A stretch of 64,000 nt of DNA. Source: Aquipuribacter hungaricus. Lineage in GTDB: Bacteria > Actinomycetota > Actinomycetes > Actinomycetales > JBBAYJ01. The DNA is taken from NCBI RefSeq assembly GCF_042663885.1, contig NZ_JBHSXV010000001.1. One strand, written 5' to 3'. How positions within the stretch are numbered: the stretch's first letter is position 1; each line of letters opens with the position of its first letter. Made by a program: the position numbers and the translations under genes. The notes below the pieces were generated by a model. The model did not search any database. It had not been told where the DNA came from and saw only the letters and a program-made list of their open reading frames with translations. Below are positions 34,518-41,093 of the stretch, one piece after another.

Positions 34518-35111
34518 ATGACGGACGACCACGACGGCCCGCTGGACTCCGACCTGGGGTGGACGCTCGGCGTGGTCCTGCGCGAGTACCTGCGGGTGAC
34601 CGACGGGGTCGTCGACGACCTGCCGGGCGGACCGCGGGGCTACCAGCTGCTCGCCGCGGCGGCGCAGGGGCAGGGCCGCAACCAGGGGGCGCTCGCGGCC
34701 CGGCTGGGCATCGACCGGACCGTCCTCACCTACCTGGTCGACGACCTGGAGGAGGCGGGCCTGGTCCTCAGGCGGCCCGACCCGGTGGACCGGCGCTCAC
34801 GGCTGGTCGAGGCGACGGAGGAGGGGCGGCGCACCCTGGCCGGCCACGAGGTGGCCGTCGCGCGGGCCGAGCAGCACGTGCTCGGGGCCCTGCCCGCCGG
34901 GGACGCCGAGACCTTCCGCCGCCTGCTGCGGACGCTGGCCTGCAGCACCGCCGACCGGGCGGGCGTCGACGACATGTGCCAGGTGGTCCAGGCGACGACC
35001 GGGGGCGCGACCGGCCCTGGCACCACGGCGACCCGCGGGACGGCGGGCGACCGGGGCGCCGCCCGGGGCGGGCCGCGCCGCCGGTCCGGCCGGACGGCTC
35101 AGAAGGCGTAG
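34518..35111 (+). CDS. MarR-family transcriptional regulator
   Basis: 197-residue winged-helix regulator. The MarR core (about 15-140) includes the recognition region NQGALAARLGIDRTVLTYLVDDLEEAGLVLRRPDPVDRRSRLVEATEEGRR, whose D-P-x-D-R-R-S-R wing is diagnostic. The last 50 residues are a Gly/Thr/Arg-rich disordered tail. It is divergent from the LLM-hemerythrin gene with an inverted repeat between them, the usual layout for a MarR repressor acting on its neighbour and itself. Its 3' end overlaps the converging SPL gene by 13 bases. Confidence 0.92.
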   Translation: MTDDHDGPLDSDLGWTLGVVLREYLRVTDGVVDDLPGGPRGYQLLAAAAQGQGRNQGALAARLGIDRTVLTYLVDDLEEAGLVLRRPDPVDRRSRLVEATEEGRRTLAGHEVAVARAEQHVLGALPAGDAETFRRLLRTLACSTADRAGVDDMCQVVQATTGGATGPGTTATRGTAGDRGAARGGPRRRSGRTAQKA

Positions 35112-36214
35112 CGGACGCGCAGCCACGGCGTCCGGTGCTCGACGCGCTCGAGCAGCTGGGCGACGTAGCGGCCCTTGTCGCCGGTCCGGTAGCGCACGTT
35201 GATCCCGCCGGTCTCCGACCGCTTGGCCTGCTGCAGGTCGGGGCGCCACAGCACGTCCTCGGCCTTCGGGTGCCAGCCGAGGTTGACCTCGTGGAGGCCG
35301 GCGTTGTGGGTGAGCATGATGACCTCGGCGGCCGCCTGGGCCTTGAACGCCGGCCCCGTGGTGTCGTCGAGCTGGACGAGGAGCTCGTCCCACGCCTGCA
35401 GCCAGCCGTCCTGGACGACGACGGGGCTGAGGTTGACGTGCACCTCGTACCCGGCGGCGACGAAGTCGTCGACGGCTGCCATCCGCGTCGCGACCGGGTC
35501 GGTGCGCACGTCGAGCAGCCTGGCCGCCTCGTGGGGCATGAGGCTGAAGCGGACCCGGGTGCGCCCCTGCGGGTCCCAGCCGAGCAGGTCGCGGTTGACG
35601 TGCTTGGTGGCGAACGACGCCTTGGCGGTGGGCAGGCCGCGGAACAGGTCGACGAGGTCGTGGACGTTGTCGGACAGCCGCGCGTCGACGGAGCAGTCGC
35701 TGTTCTCGCCGATGTCGTAGACCCACGCCGACGGGTCGACCTGGTCGGGCTCGGTCTTGGGACCCTGCCGGCGCACGTGGCGGGCGAGGTAGCCCGTGAT
35801 CTGGTCGATGTTGGCGAACACCGTGACGGGGTTGCTGTAGCCCTTGCGCCGCGGCACGTAGCAGTACGCGCAGGCCATGGCGCAGCCGTTGGCGGTCGAG
35901 GGGGCGATCCAGTCGCTGCTGCGGCCGTTGCGCCGGGCGGTGAGCGACTTCTTGACCCCGAGCACCAGCGCCTCGGTCTTGATGCGGACCCAGCGGCGGA
36001 CGTTGGCCTCGTCGCCCGCGAGCTCCGGGATCTGCCAGTGGCTCGCGACCTCGACCCGCTCGGCGTCCGGCCAGCGGGCCAGCACCTGCTGCCCACGGGG
36101 AAGCTCCGCGGCCTCGGGCTCGAGGTAGATGCGGCGGACGTCGAGCAGGGGCCGCGGCGGTCGGGGCGGGGTGGTCGGTGCTGCGGACGGGGCGGCGGCC
36201 GGTGTCGTCGTCAT
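35099..36214 (-). CDS. SPL-family radical SAM protein (spore photoproduct lyase-like)
   Basis: 371-residue radical SAM enzyme with the CxxxCxxC cluster motif at C111, C115, C118 (CAMACAYCYV), which binds the 4Fe-4S cluster that splits S-adenosylmethionine. The sequence also has SPL-group segments DCSVDARLSDNVHDLVDLF and TRVRFSLMPHEAARLLD. True spore photoproduct lyase repairs a thymine dimer in endospores. Actinobacteria do not make endospores, so this branch probably has another, unproven substrate. ATG 36214 was chosen; a TTG four codons upstream is also in frame. Confidence 0.86.
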   Translation of the reverse strand: MTTTPAAAPSAAPTTPPRPPRPLLDVRRIYLEPEAAELPRGQQVLARWPDAERVEVASHWQIPELAGDEANVRRWVRIKTEALVLGVKKSLTARRNGRSSDWIAPSTANGCAMACAYCYVPRRKGYSNPVTVFANIDQITGYLARHVRRQGPKTEPDQVDPSAWVYDIGENSDCSVDARLSDNVHDLVDLFRGLPTAKASFATKHVNRDLLGWDPQGRTRVRFSLMPHEAARLLDVRTDPVATRMAAVDDFVAAGYEVHVNLSPVVVQDGWLQAWDELLVQLDDTTGPAFKAQAAAEVIMLTHNAGLHEVNLGWHPKAEDVLWRPDLQQAKRSETGGINVRYRTGDKGRYVAQLLERVEHRTPWLRVRYAF

Positions 36215-36287
36215 CACCCTGGACAACGTCGTGGACGCCGCGGTGACTCCCTCCGGGCCGAGGTTCCTGCCGCGCGCCCCGTGCCGG

Positions 36288-36704
36288 TCAGGCCGGGGCG
36301 GCGTACAGCTCCAGGGCGATGCCGTCGGGGTCGCGGAACTCCACCACGTGCCCCGCGCCGATGTCCTTGACGCCCCCGTGGGGGACGCCGAGGTCGTCGA
36401 GGACGGTGACGGCGTCGTCGAGCACCGCGCGCGAGCCGACCCGGAAGCTCAGGTGGTCCAGGCCGGTGCGGTCCTCGTCGAAGCGGTCCGTCGCGACCGG
36501 GCGCAGCCCCAGCAGCTGGTCGCCCAGGCGGTAGATGACACCGCCGAAGAGGAAGCCCAGCTGCTCGCGCGTCTGCTCGTCGGCGCCCGGCGGCACCTCG
36601 AAGGCCACCGGGAGTCCGAAGACGGCGTCGTAGAAGGCGCGGGAGCGGTCGATGTCGGTGACGGTGAGCCGGACGTGGGCGTAGGAGGTCGTGGGGATCG
36701 GCAT
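36288..36704 (-). CDS. VOC (glyoxalase/dioxygenase) superfamily protein
   Basis: 138-residue single VOC module made of two beta-alpha-beta-beta-beta units: YAHVRLTVTDIDRSRAFYDAVFGLPV at the start, LDHLSFRVGSRAVLDDAVTVL in the middle and HVVEFRDPDGIALELY at the end. Metal-ligand candidates are H8, H84 and the C-terminal glutamate in IALELY. The family includes glyoxalase I, fosfomycin-resistance proteins and extradiol dioxygenases; no specific substrate can be assigned. The start at ATG 36704 gives a complete first strand. Confidence 0.88.
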   Translation of the reverse strand: MPIPTTSYAHVRLTVTDIDRSRAFYDAVFGLPVAFEVPPGADEQTREQLGFLFGGVIYRLGDQLLGLRPVATDRFDEDRTGLDHLSFRVGSRAVLDDAVTVLDDLGVPHGGVKDIGAGHVVEFRDPDGIALELYAAPA

Positions 36705-36756
36705 GGCGCGATCATCCGGCCGGCGCCGTGGGTCGGCCACCCGCCCCGGACGCACG

Positions 36757-36785
36757 GACGCCGGGCCCCTGGGGGACCCGGCGTC
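36757..36785 (-). terminator. Hairpin downstream of tRNA-Ser(CGA)
   Basis: GACGCCGGG (36757-36765) pairs with CCCGGCGTC (36777-36785); the loop contains CCCC-T-GGGG that can extend the stem. It begins 9 bases past the tRNA 3' end on the minus strand and lies before the VOC gene. Confidence 0.75.
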
Positions 36786-36794
36786 GGGCGTGCC

Positions 36795-36884
36795 TGGCGG
36801 TGACGGTGGGATTTGAACCCACGGAGGAGTCTCCCCCTCACACGCTTTCGAGGCGTGCTCCTTAGGCCGCTCGGACACGTCACC
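36795..36884 (-). tRNA. tRNA-Ser (anticodon CGA), CCA encoded
   Basis: The acceptor stem GGTGACG pairs with CGTCACC, and the anticodon arm has loop CTCGAAA giving anticodon CGA. There is a long variable arm with GGGGAGACTCC-type pairing and a T-arm GTGGG-TTCAAAT-CCCAC. CCA follows discriminator G directly in the DNA. Confidence 0.96.
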
Positions 36885-36963
36885 GCGGAGAAGGGTACCC
36901 GCCGCCCCGGGACGGTCCGTCCGTCGCGCTCAAGGTCCGGTGCTCCCGCGCCGTACAGGTCCC

Positions 36964-37260
36964 ATGGCCTTCCCCACCGCCGTCGTCAGCTCGCCGTCCG
37001 ACGCCATCCCCGCCCCCGTCTACCGCGCCGCCGCCCGCACGGTGACGCGGGTCCTGGTGCCCGCCTGCCTCGTGCTGCTCGCGCTCGCGCTGCTCGAGGT
37101 CGTGACCTCGGGCGAGCTGCTGTCGCTCCAGCTCGCCGCCGTCACCGTCCTCGTCGTCACCGTCCCGGGTGCCCTCGTCGCCACCGAGGCGCTGGCCCGG
37201 CTCCGCATGGACGGCACGCTGCGCCGCATGGAGCGCGACCTCGGCACGCCGTCCGCCTGA
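36964..37260 (+). CDS. Small membrane protein of unknown function
   Basis: 98 residues (ATG 36964) with two membrane helices: about 26-46 (VLVPACLVLLALALLEVV) and 52-74 (LLSLQLAAVTVLVVTVPGALVA). A short basic C-terminal tail (RLRMDGTLRRMERDLG) is probably cytoplasmic. I do not recognise the family. It stands alone between tRNA-Ser and the TfoX-domain gene. Confidence 0.7.
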   Translation: MAFPTAVVSSPSDAIPAPVYRAAARTVTRVLVPACLVLLALALLEVVTSGELLSLQLAAVTVLVVTVPGALVATEALARLRMDGTLRRMERDLGTPSA

Positions 37261-37320
37261 CCGCGCCGTCCTGCTGAGCGGGGGCTCCCCGCCGCCGGTC
37301 CTCGCGGGCACACTGCCGGG

Positions 37321-37716
37321 ATGGTGGTGGACACCCGGCTGGCCGACCGGCTCCAGGCCCTGCTCGCCGACGAGCCGGGGCTGACGACCCGGTGGATGTT
37401 CGGCGGGCTCGCGTTCATGGTCGACGGGCACCTGGCGGTCTGCGCCGGCTCCGACGGCGAGCTCATGGTCCGGGCGCACCCGGACGACCTCGACGCCCTG
37501 CTCGGTGAGCCCGGTGCCCGCCCGTTCGAGATGCACGGCCGGTCGATGGCCGGCTGGCTGGGGGTCGGCACCGACGCGGTGGCCGCCGACGACGCGCTCG
37601 CCCGGTGGGCCGCGGTCGGGACCGGCTACGCGCGCTCGCTGCCGCCGAAGGCGCCCAGGCCGAGCCGTTCCCGCACCTCGGGGCGGCGCAGCGGCGGGAC
37701 CGTCGCGGGCGGCTGA
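37321..37716 (+). CDS. TfoX/Sxy N-terminal domain protein
   Basis: 131-residue protein whose first 100 residues match the TfoX_N domain (TTRWMFGGLAFMVDGHLAVCAG, then MHGRSMAGWLGVG and LARWAAVGTGYARSLPPK). In gamma-proteobacteria the full protein regulates competence; stand-alone N-terminal domains in actinobacteria have no established role. The last 20 residues are Arg/Ser/Gly rich and lie in the 91-base overlap with the converging DUF2277 gene. CACACT sits six bases before the ATG. Confidence 0.85.
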   Translation: MVVDTRLADRLQALLADEPGLTTRWMFGGLAFMVDGHLAVCAGSDGELMVRAHPDDLDALLGEPGARPFEMHGRSMAGWLGVGTDAVAADDALARWAAVGTGYARSLPPKAPRPSRSRTSGRRSGGTVAGG

Positions 37717-37916
37717 CGGCGGGCGGGCAGCTCGGCGAGCAGCTCCGCGGTCGCCTGGGCCACCCGTGCGACGGCGGCGTCGAACGCGGCGGCCGCGGCG
37801 GGCGGCGGCTGGCGGACCCCGCTGACCTTGCGCACGTACTGCAGCGCGGCGGCGGCGACCTCGTCGGTCGTGGCGGGCGGCTCGAGGCCGCGGAGCTCGG
37901 TGATGTTCCGGCACAT
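37626..37916 (-). CDS. DUF2277 family protein
   Basis: 96-residue conserved protein beginning MCRNITELRGLEPPATTDEVAAAALQYVRKVSG, which is the hallmark of DUF2277. The middle is Ala-rich helical; the C-terminus reads PPLRRPEVRERLGLGAFGG. Function unknown. The gene runs against the TfoX-domain gene and their 3' ends overlap by 91 bases, long for two genuine genes. Both families are well formed, so the overlap appears real. CACCAT lies six bases before the ATG. Confidence 0.85.
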   Translation of the reverse strand: MCRNITELRGLEPPATTDEVAAAALQYVRKVSGVRQPPPAAAAAFDAAVARVAQATAELLAELPARRQPPATVPPLRRPEVRERLGLGAFGGSERA

Positions 37917-37959
37917 GCGCCCATGGTGCTCCCGGGCACCGACGGACGGCAGACCCGGC

Positions 37960-38406
37960 TCAGCGGCGGCCGGCGAAGAAGCGGCGCAGGAGCGCGGCGG
38001 ACTCCTCCGCCCGGAGCCCGCCCGTCACCTCCAGGCGGTGCAGCGACAGCGGGTCGCGGGCCAGGTCCCAGACCGAGCCGCACGCCCCCGCCTTGTCGTC
38101 CCAGGCCCCGAACACCGTGCCGGCAGCCCGGGCGGCGACCAGCGCGCCGGTGCACATCACGCACGGCTCGAGGGTGACGACGACGGTCGCGCCGGGCAGC
38201 CGCCATCCCTGGCCGAGGGCACCGGCCGCGGACCGGAGCGCGTCGACCTCGGCGTGCGCGGTGGCGTCGCCGGTGGCCTCGCGCCGGTTGCGCCCCTCGC
38301 CGACCACGGTCCCGTCGGGGGCGAGGACGACGGCCCCCACGGGCACGTCGCCCGCGTCGAGGCACCGTTCCGCGAGCACCAGCGCCCGGTCCATGGCCCG
38401 GTCCAC
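37960..38406 (-). CDS. tadA: tRNA adenosine(34) deaminase TadA
   Basis: Converts adenosine 34 of tRNA-Arg(ACG) to inosine. Cytidine/deoxycytidylate deaminase zinc motifs are complete: HAE (H51, E53) and PCVMC (C82, C85), with the family segment GDVPVGAVVLAPDGTVVGEGRNRRE at the start. The product is 148 residues from GTG 38406; ATG 38394 four codons in is the alternative. It is directly downstream of the deaminase-associated gene. Confidence 0.94.
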   Translation of the reverse strand: MDRAMDRALVLAERCLDAGDVPVGAVVLAPDGTVVGEGRNRREATGDATAHAEVDALRSAAGALGQGWRLPGATVVVTLEPCVMCTGALVAARAAGTVFGAWDDKAGACGSVWDLARDPLSLHRLEVTGGLRAEESAALLRRFFAGRR

Positions 38407-38468
38407 CGCCGCGACGCGGGGCCCACGAGGCCCGCGCGGGCCGAGCACCGGGCCGGGCCCGCCGGGGG

Positions 38469-39029
38469 TCAGCGCAGCTGCTCGAGCAGGTCGAGGAAGC
38501 CGACCCGCTCCCCGAGCTCGGTGAGGGCGCGCGCGGGGTCGTCGGCGTCGGCCTCGACGATGGCCTTGAGGCTCTCGCCGCCCACCCCGAGGTCCTCCAG
38601 CAGGGACAGGTCGCCGGCCCAGGGCACCTCGGTGACCTTGGGGGCGTCCTCGTCGGCGACCGGGGTCTCCTCGTAGCCGTCGTCGAAGCCCGAGGAGTAC
38701 GACTCGTCGAGGCCGCCGGGCACCAGGCCGGCCGCGCGCAGCGACCCGGCGTCGGACCACAGCTCGGGGTCGGCGAACACCGCGGCGAAGCTGCTGGCGC
38801 GGGCGGCGGGCAGGTCGCTGACGAACACGCGGGCGTCGTCCTCGCCGTCCACGCGGACCAGGGCGAACCACTCGTCCTCGCGCTCGAGCACGACGAGCCC
38901 GGTCAGGGAGTCGACCTCGCCCCGCACGGTGTCCACGAGGTCGTCCAGGCTCTCGGCGCCGCGCAGGCCCGCCTCGCGCGAGGTCCACTGGCGGCCGCTG
39001 GGGACCAGGAGGGCGGTGAAGTACGACAC
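38469..39029 (-). CDS. tRNA adenosine deaminase-associated protein
   Basis: 186-residue acidic protein of the actinobacterial family found next to tadA. It begins VSYFTALLVPSGRQWTSREAGLRGAESLDDLVDTVRG and has the conserved SSFAAVFADPELW and VPWAGDLSLLEDLGV segments; its pI must be very low (Asp/Glu-rich around 118-150). The biochemical role is unknown. It is divergent from upp. The GTG start at 39029 is preceded by CAGGAT and a 6-base gap. Confidence 0.88.
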   Translation of the reverse strand: MSYFTALLVPSGRQWTSREAGLRGAESLDDLVDTVRGEVDSLTGLVVLEREDEWFALVRVDGEDDARVFVSDLPAARASSFAAVFADPELWSDAGSLRAAGLVPGGLDESYSSGFDDGYEETPVADEDAPKVTEVPWAGDLSLLEDLGVGGESLKAIVEADADDPARALTELGERVGFLDLLEQLR

Positions 39030-39088
39030 GGCTGCATCCTGGCACCAAACGCCTGTCCGGCGGCACCGGCGTGGGGCCCGCGGGTGGG

Positions 39089-39094
39089 TAGCGT
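39089..39094 (+). promoter_or_regulatory. Start-proximal -10 hexamer of upp (TAGCGT)
   Basis: TAGCGT followed by 7 bases and then ATG 39102. There is no Shine-Dalgarno sequence in the gap. Confidence 0.5.
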
Positions 39095-39101
39095 GCCCCG
39101 T

Positions 39102-39737
39102 ATGCGCGTCCACGTGGCCGACCACCCGCTGATCTCCCACAAGCTGACGACGCTGCGGGACGTCACCACCGACTCCCCCACCTTCCGCCGCCTCGTCGAG
39201 GAGCTCGTCACTCTCCTGGCGTACGAGGCGACCCGCGACGTCGCCGTCGAGACCGTCGAGGTGACGACGCCGGTGACGAGCACCACCGGCACCCGCCTGG
39301 CCTCCCCCAAGCCGATCGTCGTGCCGATCCTCCGCGCGGGGCTCGGCATGCTCGACGGGATGAGCCGCCTGCTGCCGACCGCCGAGGTCGGCTTCCTCGG
39401 GATGCTCCGCGACGAGGAGACGCTGCAGCCGCGGACCTACGCCAACCGGCTGCCCGACGACCTGTCCGGCCGCCAGTGCTTCGTGCTGGACCCGATGCTG
39501 GCGACCGGCGGCACGCTGGCCATGGCGGTGGACTACCTGCACGGCAAGGGCGCGCGCACGGTGACCGCGATCTGCCTGCTCGCCGCCCCGGAGGGCCTGG
39601 AGGCGCTCGAGCGCGCCGTGGCCCCGGACGTCGACCTGTCGGTGGTGCTCGCCGGGCTCGACGAGCGGCTCGACGAGCGCGGCTACATCGTCCCCGGGCT
39701 CGGCGACGCGGGCGACCGGCTGTACGGCATCGTCTGA
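39102..39737 (+). CDS. upp: Uracil phosphoribosyltransferase
   Basis: Salvages uracil with PRPP to UMP. The 211-residue product has the family N-terminus MRVHVADHPLISHKLTTLRD, the middle VPILRAGLGMLDGM, and the PRPP loop VLDPMLATGGTLAMAVD (about 135-151), ending in the uracil-binding GYIVPGLGDAGDRLYG. All catalytic landmarks are present. It is divergent from the tadA-associated gene; adjacency of upp and tadA is common in actinobacteria. Confidence 0.97.
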   Translation: MRVHVADHPLISHKLTTLRDVTTDSPTFRRLVEELVTLLAYEATRDVAVETVEVTTPVTSTTGTRLASPKPIVVPILRAGLGMLDGMSRLLPTAEVGFLGMLRDEETLQPRTYANRLPDDLSGRQCFVLDPMLATGGTLAMAVDYLHGKGARTVTAICLLAAPEGLEALERAVAPDVDLSVVLAGLDERLDERGYIVPGLGDAGDRLYGIV

Positions 39738-39745
39738 GCCGGTGA

Positions 39746-39760
39746 CCGGTCGCCGACCGG
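39746..39760 (+). terminator. Weak hairpin after upp
   Basis: CCGGTC and GACCGG form a 6-bp stem with a 3-base loop, 8 bases after the upp stop. There is no T-tract; this is a weak candidate only. Confidence 0.3.
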
Positions 39761-39845
39761 CGTGGCGGGTGGACTCCGCGGCGCCGACGTGTGGATGCTG
39801 GGCGGTCGGGCACCCGCCCGGACCGGGCGCGAGGGAGGGGACGAG

Positions 39846-40049
39846 GTGCAGCTGACCAGGAAGATCCTGAAGTGGGTGCTGTGGCTGTTCCTGGCGTTCC
39901 TCGTGTACTCCATCTTCCGCAGCCCCGAGCAGGCCGCCGCCCTCGTGGTCGGTGGCTTCCAGGGCATCAGCGCGGCGTTCGGGGCGATCTTCGCCTTCTT
40001 CGACGCGATCCTCGCCCAGTCCGGCGCCGCCCCCGCACCTGCTCCCTGA
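39846..40049 (+). CDS. Small single-helix membrane protein
   Basis: 67 residues from GTG 39846, which has GGAGGGGACGAG just upstream. A basic start (QLTRKILK) leads into a hydrophobic helix (WVLWLFLAFLVYSIF, about 10-25), then RSPEQAAALVVGGFQGISAAFGAIFAFFDAIL, which may form a second amphipathic helix, and an Ala-Pro tail. It lies 3 bases before the PH-domain gene and is probably in the same operon. Function unknown. Confidence 0.72.
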   Translation: MQLTRKILKWVLWLFLAFLVYSIFRSPEQAAALVVGGFQGISAAFGAIFAFFDAILAQSGAAPAPAP

Positions 40050-40052
40050 GCC

Positions 40053-41093
40053 GTGGCTGACAGCCGGGGGCGCGGCGAGCGCCCGCCGAACCCCGTCGTC
40101 CGGCACGGCAGGGTGCCGGACCCCACGTCGGTGTCCCCGGTCCAGGGTGCGCGGGCGACGCCGCCCCGTCCCGGCGCCGGGACGCCCCCGCGGGAGTGGC
40201 CCGGCCCGGTCCTCCGGCGGCTGAGGGACCCCCTCCCCGACGGGTACGCCCCGCGCTTCGGCCGGCGGAAGCGGGAGCGCTCCGACCCCGGTCCCCGACC
40301 GGCCGGCCGTGGTCCCCGCACGGTGGGAGGCAGCGCCGCAGCAGGTGCGGCCGCCGGTGGTGGCGCGGGTGGTGGAGGCGCTGGCGCCGGTGGGGCTGCC
40401 GCCCGCGCACCGCGCCCGGGCCCTCCCCCGCCGCCGGGTGCCACGGTCCCCGTCGACGCCGTCCTGGCGGGCGGGCCGCCGCCGGACGTCGACCCCGACC
40501 TGCGCGACACCTTCGACGACGACGTCACGCCGGAGTCGGTGCAGCCGCTGCGGGGCCCGGAGCCCGGGCCGCTGTCCGCGGTGCGCCGCAAGCTCGGCCG
40601 CTCGCTCGTGCCGGGCGAGCACATCCTCGTCGCGCAGACCCGGCACCCGGTGGTGCTCGCCGAGCCGGTGCTCAGCTCGCTGTTCGTGCTCCTCGGCATC
40701 GCGGGGGTGAGCCCCTACCTGGGCGCGCTCGACATCGCCCGCAACGCCCTCATGGTGGTCTGGGTGGTGCTGGCCCTGCGCGCGCTGTGGGCGTGGCTGC
40801 AGTGGTCCAACGACTACTTCGTCGTCACCGACCGGCGCCTCATCCGGCTCCACGGCCTGCTCGACGTGCAGCGGGACATGATGCCGCTCACGAAGGTGAC
40901 CGACATGGCGTTCCAGCGGCCGTTCTGGGGGCGTCCGTTCAACTACGGCCGGTTCGTGCTGGAGTCGGCCGGGGCCGACCAGGCGCTGCGCGTCATCAGC
41001 TACGTGCGGGACCCCGAGAACGTCGACGCCCTCATCGGCCGCCAGGTCTTCGCGAGGGCGCCGTACGGCTCCGGCGGCGGCCCCGGCAGGTGA
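40053..41093 (+). CDS. PH-domain (bPH_2/YdbT-type) membrane protein
   Basis: 346 residues. The first 150 are a disordered Pro/Gly/Ala/Arg-rich region. A membrane pair follows at about 205-225 and 232-250 (AEPVLSSLFVLLGIAGVSPY and ALMVVWVVLALRALWAWL), then a bacterial PH domain with WSNDYFVVTDRRLIRLHGLLDVQRDMMPLTKVTDMAFQRPFWGRPFNYG. Such proteins are thought to organise membrane-associated complexes; no enzymatic role is known. The start GTG 40053 follows the small membrane protein by 3 bases, and the stop overlaps the next gene as GTGA. Confidence 0.85.
   Translation: MADSRGRGERPPNPVVRHGRVPDPTSVSPVQGARATPPRPGAGTPPREWPGPVLRRLRDPLPDGYAPRFGRRKRERSDPGPRPAGRGPRTVGGSAAAGAAAGGGAGGGGAGAGGAAARAPRPGPPPPPGATVPVDAVLAGGPPPDVDPDLRDTFDDDVTPESVQPLRGPEPGPLSAVRRKLGRSLVPGEHILVAQTRHPVVLAEPVLSSLFVLLGIAGVSPYLGALDIARNALMVVWVVLALRALWAWLQWSNDYFVVTDRRLIRLHGLLDVQRDMMPLTKVTDMAFQRPFWGRPFNYGRFVLESAGADQALRVISYVRDPENVDALIGRQVFARAPYGSGGGPGR

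Noticed and set aside
35099..36214. True spore photoproduct lyase and therefore an endospore former
   Set aside because: All other features are actinobacterial, and no sporulation gene is present; only the radical SAM family is supported.
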